Positions 56,701 through 64,000 of a stretch of 64,000 bases of DNA are shown here, one piece after another. The stretch is taken from assembly GCA_030490835.1 (NCBI GenBank), contig CM059971.1, positions 120,374,564-120,438,563 of the forward strand, written 5' to 3'. The DNA is from Annona cherimola. Lineage: Eukaryota > Streptophyta > Magnoliopsida > Magnoliales > Annonaceae. The position numbers and the translations under genes were made by a program. Each line of letters opens with the position of its first letter. The first letter of the stretch is position 1. The notes under the pieces were generated by a model. The model searched no databases and was not told the DNA's origin. It was given only the letters and a program-made list of their open reading frames with translations.

Positions 56701-59700
56701 GATTTTTGGATCATGTACGCTAAAAAACACACTTTTTCGAAAACCCTTCTTCTAGGCAAAACTAATGGTTGAGCTACCCCCTTTCTAGAAGGTGTATCAC
56801 TTAGAGTGAAATATGGTGTTCCAAAGATGAAGCAACATTAAGTAGTATTGTTACTTAATCGATTCCATTTTACATTTTAAAACTTCTGTCTATGCAGGGA
56901 ATTCTATCAGCTACTGTCTTATCAGTTATACCCATGATTCGTCCATTTCAGTGGCAGAGTTTAATGCTTCCAGTAAGCTGATGGCTTTAACCTAGCACTG
57001 CTTACTTTGAAATATTTAAGAAATGGTTTGTTAAAAATCCTGCAAGTGGACCAAGATGTAATCCATTTTGTGTCATTGAATTTATGTTAAACGAGATTGA
57101 AATTTTCATATATCCAAACTTGTAAAGAATAACTAAGGCTGAATTTTTTTTATTTCTCAAGATATTGAAGTTGATAAATCTGCATCTAAAGGTGTCATAA
57201 TTATGTATAGAGATTGTTGGTAGAAAATTTTTGAAAATGGCTGTCAAAAAAAAAAAAATCTCAGTGACGGATAATGACAAGTTGGCTTGTCTGAATAGCC
57301 ACCCAAGAGTGATGAGCATTTTTGTGTTAATTATGTTTATGATGTGTTTCACTTCACCTTTCATTTTGATTACGAGAACTCATCATCAAGTGTTGGATGT
57401 TGAAATGCTTTCAATTTTTGTTATAAGATATTGATGCTTAAATTGTCCGAGAGCTTTCTCTTGTCAGAAGCAGCATCATCTTAAAGCCTTTTGAAAATTA
57501 GCCATACACTGGAAATGATCCTATCAATGTTTTCGCGTCTCTGCCCAGCACTTCCTTACATTCATCAAGGTTGATCCCCACTTGAGAGTTCAGAGTAAAA
57601 AATCTAAAAAACTAACAACACAAGACTTGTAAAAAAGAAGGGTAAGCCGTATACATGAATGCCCCTCCCAGGGCCCTGCAATGTGCAGGAGCTCTATGCA
57701 CCAGCTTGGTCCTTCTGGTTGCAAACTGGCCCAAATGCCTCTAGCAACTAATGCTGAAAACCTAGTCATGCGCTGAAGGAAACTGCCTTAAGATGCAACT
57801 CACTCCTCACAGGCATCCATTTAGCCATTAACTTTACCTAATACACCTGATCAATACCCATTTAACTAGACCATAGCACCCACATATTCACTTCATTCAA
57901 ATTTCCATAGAAAGGAAACCAACGTTCTATCCCAGTTTCTCCCAAACAGTGATGTTTGATCTAGCTGTCTACACCTAACTGAGGGATGATAACCAAAAAC
58001 ATTATTTGACAAGAAATTTCTATTCAAATCTCAAGATCAAAGTTTCAAGATAATCAACATCAACATAATTTTTTGTCACACAACTCATTTTAGACTTCGC
58101 TCGTTTTTACAGAGATTATATATTAAGCTATCAATTCCTTCAACCTCTTCTCAGTAACTTAAAGTAAATCTGATGCTTATTGTTCTCTCTGTCCATGGAC
58201 ATTAAACTGCATCAATACATTAATAATTTCTGCTTGCTCGTGCTGATCTGATCTTGTTATGTGGTTTACTTGACATGTGCCTGACCTAAAAATTGTGAGG
58301 TTGAAAATCAATAATTTTCCATTCATCGTACTGAAATGGTATCATCAACCTTAATTGAAGCTTCTAGATTTATTTCATGATTCACTCTCTTCCATGCTTT
58401 AAATAAGCGGACAGGGTTTGTGATGTTCTTATTTTACAACTGTACTGTGAATTTTTTTCCTGACAAAGTTCCATAACATGTCTTAGATGATATCGTATTA
58501 ATGACTGTATGTCTCTTACGAAATTTAATCATGCAAGCCTCTTAGATAATGTCTTGATTTATTTCAGATTCTGCCAAAAAAGATGCTTGATTTTCTTGAC
58601 GCTCCAGTCCCTTTCATTGTGAGTCAGAGTTTTTCATTCTTCTTTGTAAGAAGTGGTAAAATTTCTTGATATTGCTTACTGTAGGTTTATTTATTTGTCA
58701 TGTCATTATTGGTGTAAGCTGAAATGCTGACGTAACATGTTTCATTAGCTAAAAGCCTGAAAGTGGCTGCTATTGAAGGAAATTCTCGCTTTCAAAGTTC
58801 TGGCATGTTGGGGTTACAAATGTTTTTAATTTGCTCTTTCTTATTTTAGGAATTGGGAAAAGAGGTGGAAGAGAGGAGCAAAAATGGAATTTGGAAAAGT
58901 AAGAGAAAAGGGAAGAAATGTTGTGGCAGAATTTGGGGTGACAATTTGAAATAAAATGATTAAGTATAAAATTGATAGATTTTTGATGAAGTAGAGTTGT
59001 TAGGATACATAAATGTCACATGAATTAAAAGGGGTTGGAAAATGGTTTTTCTATCCCTTTTGACAATCAAAACCTCAGTCTTGAATGAATTTTCTCCATC
59101 TCAAGCCTTCATTCCCAAGTCCAATTTCTCAGAAGTTCTCATGCTAGAATTTGACTCTCATACAGCTACACAGATCCTGGATCAAAAAATACAAAAAGGC
59201 AATAAGGTAGCTAAGGACTAAAATCAATTTGAAGAATTCGTTACCAAAAACACAAATTATTGCCTCATCTTGAGGAAATTTGTATACGCATTGGTTGCCT
59301 AAAGTAAATAGACAATACATGGGAAAACCACAACCACAGCAGTTTACTTCCCTCCTTGAAAAATGGTGCAAATTAGCTTCAACGTCTTTCTTATGCATTC
59401 AAAGGAGGCAAGTGCTTGGCAGTCTTCAAATGATCTTCAGATGGAGATTTATAAAAAATTAGAGCTAGTTGACCAAGTTGTGGCATATTTAAGTGAATGT
59501 GCCTAATAATTTTTACATTTGAAATAAACAACAATGTGTCAATTGATTATATTTTCTGAAATATGGATGAAATTAAGAGTGGAGTACACAGTTTTCTGCA
59601 AGCTAGTTTTTGCTAGCATACATATATAATTATAAGCTTAAAAGCATAGTAGTAGCAGTATTTGAATGATAGTCATTTCAATACAGGACTACATCTGTTC

Positions 59701-60213
59701 CTGAAACACTTTTGATGGATTTTGAATATAATATTAAGGGTTAATTCCGAGTATGACTGCAAATTATACTCCTATTTATAGATATGGTAACATATTTAGG
59801 GAAATGACATAGATGACCACAGATTCTACCTAGAATTCCAAATACGACAACGTCGTTAGCTTCTATTAGTTAACGGAGGGAAAATTTTCAAAATGACCAA
59901 ATTGCCCTTAACCTTTTTTTTATAAAAGGGGCATTGTGTATGCATAAATACCAAATGGCACACATGAGCATACATTGCTTTCTTCAAAACCATGCTTGTA
60001 TAATAGAATGTGCAAACAATGCCCCTTTTATAAGAAATGTTAAGGGCAGTTTGGTCATATCGAAAATTTTCCCTCCACTAACTAATAGAAGCTAACGATG
60101 TTGTCATATTAGGAATTGTGGGTAGAATCCATGGTCGTCTATGTCATTTTCCAAAATGTGTTGCCATATCTATAAATAAGTGTATAATTTGTGGTCACAC
60201 TTGGAATTAACCC

Positions 60214-60261
<48 letters not shown>

Positions 60262-61649
60262 GTATTGTTAGATTGATAGATAGTCGTAGTAGCAGTAATA
60301 ATTAGTTTTATTGTTTCACACCATATTAAATTCTTGCCTTTGCCTCATTCCATTGATCAAATATTCGTTTGCAATATTGATACTAGTCATTTCAATACAG
60401 GAATAAAACACTTTTGATGGATTTTGAATGTTATTGATTGATTAATGTTGATGCATGATGCAAACATGAGTTTCCAACAAGTTTCGGCGTGTGTTACCAG
60501 AGCCTTGATCTATGGGGAGAAATTTGCTGGACATACATTGGTTGCCAGTAGAAGCCTTTTCCCCACACTTGAATATCTTCTAAGTTTATGCCCGTTAAAC
60601 ATGAGTATAACATTCCAACTGCAAATTCTTCTGGTTTCTTTGATGTCGTAGGTTGGCATACATGACAAGCTAGTTGATATGAAGATGAAAACCTCTAATG
60701 TTGTCCAAATTAATGTGCGCAAGGACCAGGTTAGTAGATTTCTGAAGACTGTTTGATATCTTATATCAAATTCAAAATTGATGCAATTACATTACTTTTG
60801 GGAAAGAACTTCTAAAAAACATTGTTGGGGTAACAGCTGAGTGGTTATTTCTTAGTCAGTTTCAAGTGTATATTTAGTAATGAGGATTTTTTTTTTTTTT
60901 TTTTGTTGGTAGGGGATTTGTAGCAACAAATTTTGAAAAAATGAGATTAATGTTATGTCATAGGGGTAGTGATTAGGATCAAAGAGAATAAAGATAAAAT
61001 GGAAAGAGGTAGTTGTATGGAAAGATATGAAAAAATGACTGGAATGTAGAGATGATAATAGAAAAAGTAGGCTAGTTAAATAATTAAAATGTAATGTCAT
61101 ATAAAAAGGAGTATACAAACTGAGAGAACTTTCTTCTTTTTCTTGTTACGAAGTGGACCCGTAGTGTTAGATATGATAGTGAATTGAGGCAATTCAAAAT
61201 ATGACATGGTTTGCTTCATGGAGCTCCAAATTTTTGCCAAGCACATTCTAGACATCATTGGACAAGGCTGAACATTTGGAAACATGCATTTGATGATAAC
61301 AAGGTGCATGCTTGTAGAAGTGGGTAACTGATATCTTGGCTTGTAAATAATGATTAAAACTAAAATTAAATCATTGGTTGGTGGCTTAATTAATTTCTAG
61401 TTCAAATCGTTGTTATCATCATCACCAGCATCATCATCACATTTTTATTTATCTTTTTGGTCTTGAGCCACATCGTGTTGTTCATTTTTTCTTTTACCTG
61501 TTTTGAACATCCAGGTGAAGACATCTGCACTGCCTCGGCTTCCTCGACATAGAGATCTTGTCAATGAACTTGGACCAATCCATGCTAGACTTTCATGTGA
61601 AAATGCCATAGCAAAAAGGCATCCTGTATATAAGTGCAATGAAGCACAG
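44762..61649 (+). CDS. DENN (AEX-3) domain protein, 3' end outside the window
   Basis: Fifteen coding exons are seen: 44762-45085, 46879-47079, 48234-48317, 49457-49516, 50633-50677, 52783-52982, 53071-53571, 55243-55333, 55420-55608, 55696-55785, 56110-56172, 56898-56972, 58568-58618, 60652-60729 and 61515-61649. All splices are GT-AG and keep frame, giving 729 codons; the remaining C-terminus (end of dDENN) is missing. DENN proteins act as guanine-nucleotide exchange factors for Rab GTPases in membrane traffic. Seen are FFIVGL (about residue 124, uDENN), YPRRKRIGM, CILTKVPFFELHYEML (about 290-303), a long acidic/serine-rich plant linker (about 330-500), and the cDENN core with LFAGALLEKQVVVLCPNL (about 599-616), PMIRPFQWQSLMLP and FLDAPVPFIVGIHD. 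It resembles Arabidopsis At5g35560 by recall. The start is chosen at the ATG before TDDSGTMETAV; upstream frame is also open, so it is less certain. Confidence 0.92.
47740..48110. repeat. Retrotransposon-like fragment with short direct repeats
   Basis: In DENN intron 2, 'cctcttttcgatgtgggatt' near 47770 recurs as 'ccttttcaatgcgggattt' near 48065, about 293 bp apart. Each is followed by a 'ctgggctattac' or 'cagctatcac' motif. The interior has 'ctggagggggacctctctga'. This could be a decayed miniature LTR element or SINE-like sequence. No PBS or target duplication was identified. Confidence 0.35.
51161..51845. repeat. Tandem duplication of about 335 bp in DENN intron 5
   Basis: Copy 1 starts near 51161 ('catgaggatctgcaagat') and copy 2 near 51495 ('cacgaggatctgcaagat'). 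Both continue through 'ttggcttgacttctgttgtt', 'ggttccaagtg' and 'tttgaaggattatgcaat'. They differ by substitutions and by indels in a CT-rich stretch, so the event is not very recent. Confidence 0.75.
52008..52310. repeat. Second tandem duplication (about 155 bp) in DENN intron 5
   Basis: Copies starting near 52008 and 52163 share 'tgaaactccaWtatgagcct', 'tataacagtaYcatgacctR' and 'tgttgatgctttcatg'. This unit is unrelated to the one immediately upstream. Confidence 0.75.
54167..54288. repeat. Left copy of a 122-bp duplication in DENN intron 7
   Basis: This segment begins 'atagaaatgatattttagac' and ends 'gtagatggggcccatgcaca'. It has a direct copy at 54999-55119. The 710 bp between the copies contain the miniature LTR element and a foldback. 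Confidence 0.7.
54387..54716 (+). mobile_element. Complete miniature LTR retrotransposon (TRIM), 330 bp
   Basis: Two direct LTRs of 121 and 122 bp (54387-54507 and 54595-54716) both begin T(G/A)TTAAGTGGTGAGAAAA and end near GGCCCATTNTCAAC. Between them are only 87 bp. These start with TGGTAGTGGAGCCAGA, close to the initiator-tRNA-Met primer-binding site TGGTATCAGAGCCA, and finish with the purine tract GAGGGGGAG directly before the second LTR. The whole is flanked by ACATT on both sides (54382-54386 and 54717-54721), a 5-bp target duplication. It has no coding capacity, so movement depends on another element. It lies in intron 7 of the DENN gene in the sense orientation. Confidence 0.9.
54740..54925. 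repeat. Foldback fragment with 'tgcacccgggtgc' ends
   Basis: Left 'aaatgcacccgggtgcgttt' and right 'gcacttgggtgcaccgaagc' plus 'aaatgcaccctagtacat' are inverted. The arms share 'aatttttttataaaactgtt' with the foldback family at 31337-31713. At under 200 bp it appears truncated. Confidence 0.6.
54999..55119. repeat. Right copy of the 122-bp duplication in DENN intron 7
   Basis: It begins 'atagaaatgatattttagat' and ends 'gtagatggggcccattcaca', matching 54167-54288 with scattered substitutions. A further short repeat of 'gatagaaatgatattttaga' lies just upstream at about 54972. Confidence 0.7.
59738..60213. repeat. Foldback element, 476 bp, with 11-bp terminal inverted repeats
   Basis: The ends are GGGTTAATTCC and GGAATTAACCC. 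Arms pair at length ('gaccaaattgcccttaac' with the inverse of 'gttaagggcagtttggtc'; 'agatatggtaacatatttag' with a near inverse). The centre, about 59930-60010, is unpaired. It lies in DENN intron 13 and is non-coding. An ATA repeat abuts the right end. Confidence 0.8.
60214..60261. repeat. (ATA)n microsatellite
   Basis: About sixteen uninterrupted ATA/TAA units begin at the end of the foldback at 60213. The position suggests expansion from the AT-rich target site. Confidence 0.95.
60930..61100. repeat. Degraded MITE copy in DENN intron 14
   Basis: The internal motif 'caaagagaataaagataaaa' and 'gaaaaaatgactggaatgta' match the PIF/Harbinger-like family. Terminal GGGTG/CACCC motifs were not found. 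Confidence 0.45.
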
Positions 61650-62710
61650 GTATGAAAAGAGCCTCCATCCACTTGTAGTTTTCATGCTTTAGTAGGAAAA
61701 ATTTACAGTGCGAGTTGTGAAAGTGAGCATGTTTTTCCGCTTGCATTGAAGATTTCAGAATTTTTGTTTCCATGGCTACCTACCTTTCATAAAAAAATAT
61801 ATTTTTTTGACCTGCAGGATTGGTGGACACATGGGAACTTATTCCATTGATAATTATATGCTCTTCTTAGCCAAACTCAATATATGCACTTCTTAGCCAA
61901 ACTTTTTTTTTTGATATTTATATGCATTATGACGTCCTAATATTTCAATAGAGTACATTGACACCCTCACACTATAGAGAGAAAATTTTCTTATAAACCC
62001 CCACCTAGGAGGGAAATTATACAAAAACCCCACTATCATGAGGAAATTGTAAAAACCTCCATTCCAGGAGGACTATTCTGTAAAAATCCTATTCCAAGGC
62101 CCATTCCATCAGCAAGGCACGGTGTTACCTGGCGCAGTCGCACTTCGCAGCCAAACTTAACAAAAAGCAAATTGTGCTTTCTTATTCAGGAAGTGCACGG
62201 ACTAACACCCTTCTTCCTAGAATTTCACTCCCTTGCATCCATAAAGCAAATTTATGTAGAATTCATTTTTACATATACAAATATTATCTATGGGAACATT
62301 TTTGGAATCATTTCTTATAGAATTTTAAGAAAGTTGCCAGATTTTTGCAAAATAGACCTGTAAGTATGCATAATTGCATTTTAGCACATGTAGTTACCAC
62401 TTTACAAAATAGACCCCGTAAGTTTTTACATTTTAAAAAATGATCCCCATAGCTAATGTAAGACTAGGAGTGCAACTCAGTTTAGGTTAACCGAATACCG
62501 ACTGAAAATAACTTGAATTTTAAATCCTTCAGGGTGATACTTTTTGAGTTTCGGATAATGGATTTGGGTCCAACTGGAACTGAATTACAGTATTGTTTGT
62601 TTCAGGTTGGATGAAATCTAAGCTGAATAACACAAAACCTGAAGCAATTTACATAATCTGAATAACCCAAAATTTTGAATAAAATTATTTGGATTGAATA
62701 ACTTAAAATA

Positions 62711-63140
62711 ATTTAGGTCAATTCCAAATATACCCACTAAATTTGAATATTTTTGATCCATACCCACTAAGTATGCTATCAATTCCAAACATACCTAATC
62801 CATCATAAAAAGTGTTAACTATGATTAGGAATTGCCAAAATATCTTTTAAATCTAGGCTTTGTCCCTCCAATGTCACTAAATAGGGAGAAGATTTGGCCA
62901 ATGCAAAATTTAAGAGAGCCGGATTTGCAAAATGCAATTGTTGGCAGCAACTTTGGAGGAGACAAAACCTAGCTGATGGGTATTTTGGTCATTTCTAATC
63001 ATAGTTAATGATTTTGTGATGGATTGGATGTGCTTGGAATTGATAGTATACTTAATAGATGTGGATAGAATTTTTCAAACTTAGTAGGTATGGTTGGAAC
63101 CAGGGATAAAAGTAGTGGGTATTTTTAGAATTAATCCGAT
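62711..63140. repeat. Foldback element, about 430 bp
   Basis: Left 'attccaaatatacccactaa' pairs with the inverse of right 'ttagtaggtatggttggaac' and 'agtgggtatttttagaatta'. Inner 'ttaactatgattaggaattg' pairs with the inverse of 'catttctaatcatagttaat'. The unpaired centre is near 62850-62960. Ends are approximate. Confidence 0.6.
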
Positions 63141-63399
63141 AATTTAAATATATTTAGACAAACTATGACATAAATAAAAAATATAATATTATCTCTTTTG
63201 TAAACTCCAAATATACAAATTAAATAAATTGTATTTTTAATGAACAATAAATCTTATTTAAAATTTTTTCTATGTTATTGTCTATTATATTACTTTTAAT
63301 TAAGTGGGAAAACTTATGTATTTGATAATTACTAATGGAGGCTTGATCATTTCGGACCCCCAAAAATATATTTTTTATTTTTAAATTTTTTTTTTATAA

Positions 63400-63600
63400 A
63401 ACTGTTAATCTAGGTAATTTAATCTATAAACCAAGTTTTACTAATTTTGAATATATATTTATTTTGGATTTTTAAATACAGGGGTATTTTAGTCATTTTA
63501 AATTGTTGAAACATGACTAAAAGACCCCTATATTTGAAAATTCAAAATAAATATATATATCTTCAAAAATGGTAAAACTTGGTTTATAAATTAAACATGT
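63400..63600. repeat. Foldback fragment of the 31337-31713 type
   Basis: 'aatctataaaccaagtttta' pairs with 'taaaacttggtttataaatt'. The centre 'ggggtattttagtcatttta' pairs with 'catgactaaaagacccc'. The same internal sequence is found in the KRR1 intron 4 element, but the GGGAAGTGA ends are missing. Confidence 0.6.
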
Positions 63601-64000
63601 AAAAATTAAAAAACATGTTTTTTGAACTGGTCTGAAATGAGGTTATTTCAAACAATATGAAACGATCATTTGACTTACTAATGATGTTATGTACAAATAT
63701 TTCTGATACTCGACAACATTGAATACCACATTTAACATTTTTTGAAAATTTGTTATTATTTATTAACATAATTAATTTATTTAATAGAATAATACAAACA
63801 AATTTTATATAAAGTAGTGTAAAAAATTTATGAAATTGATAACTCAAAACAGCAAGAATTATTAACTAAAATTTTTAATTTGTTTTAACCTGAATTTTAA
63901 TCCGAAATTTTTATAAATTTGGTTTGGTTTAGATTGTGCAAAACGGGTTATTGGTTTGGTTTAGGTAGAGGTTTTGCAATTTAGAGTAGGAATAGATTGA

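Larger units (their letters stand above)
61650..64000. other. Probable DENN intron 15 and repeats, gene continues beyond window
   Basis: The splice donor CAG|GTATGA at 61650 opens an intron whose acceptor was not found, so the next DENN exon lies past 64000 or was missed. The interval holds a fragment with repeated 'aggaggactattctg'-like units (about 61970-62110), foldbacks at about 62711-63140 and 63400-63600, and 'ggttaaccgaata'-type repeats near 62485 and 63930. Confidence 0.55.

Noticed and set aside
60570..60651. Continuation of DENN coding upstream of exon 14 in the open plus frame 60445-60651
   Set aside because: The conserved protein joins PVPFI directly to VGIHDKL, and a good acceptor (GTCGTAG) lies at the boundary, so this is intron.

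Overview
This is a nuclear genome segment from a flowering plant. Five genes can be supported. They have many GT-AG introns, plant-type protein families and AT-rich intergenic DNA packed with small transposons. The sequence alone does not place the species more finely.

Layout. (1) 1-2605: AT-rich repeats including a nested foldback. (2) 2606-4054, minus: an intronless UDP-glycosyltransferase. (3) 4055-8038: intergenic, with two long inverted-repeat elements and a possible broken small secreted-protein frame near 6059. (4) 8039-9253, minus: a plant-specific protein of unknown function. Its last coding exon is only 20 nt, and its 5' end is unresolved. (5) 11924-22727, minus: a complete 15-exon beta-adaptin (AP-1/AP-2 type, 898 aa). 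(6) 22728-28231: intergenic, with MITEs, tandem duplications and the KRR1 promoter. (7) 28232-34394, plus: a complete 12-exon KRR1 ribosome-biogenesis gene (382 aa). Its first intron appears to be GC-AG, and it has a telo-box upstream. (8) 34395-44761: about 10 kb of mostly foldback and MITE sequence. (9) 44762-61649, plus: a DENN-domain gene. Fifteen coding exons (729 codons) are visible and the 3' end lies beyond the window. (10) 61650-64000: repeats, probably inside the next DENN intron.

The genes are housekeeping or metabolic (clathrin-coated vesicle formation, Rab GEF-type trafficking, small-subunit rRNA processing, small-molecule glucosylation). They do not form an operon or an obvious cluster. 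The coding structure is ordinary; the unusual content is the transposon load. One PIF/Harbinger-like MITE family (ends GGGTGYGTTTGG, 3-bp TAA/TTA target duplications, about 280-290 bp) occurs about 15 times, including a head-to-tail pair sharing one TAA. There is a Mutator-like foldback with a perfect 9-bp target duplication, a complete 330-bp miniature LTR retrotransposon (TRIM) with a 5-bp target duplication, and several different families of long hairpin-forming foldbacks.

Exon boundaries were read by eye. They rest on splice consensus, preserved reading frame and recalled family sequence. No database search was run, and no undescribed multi-gene system was found.
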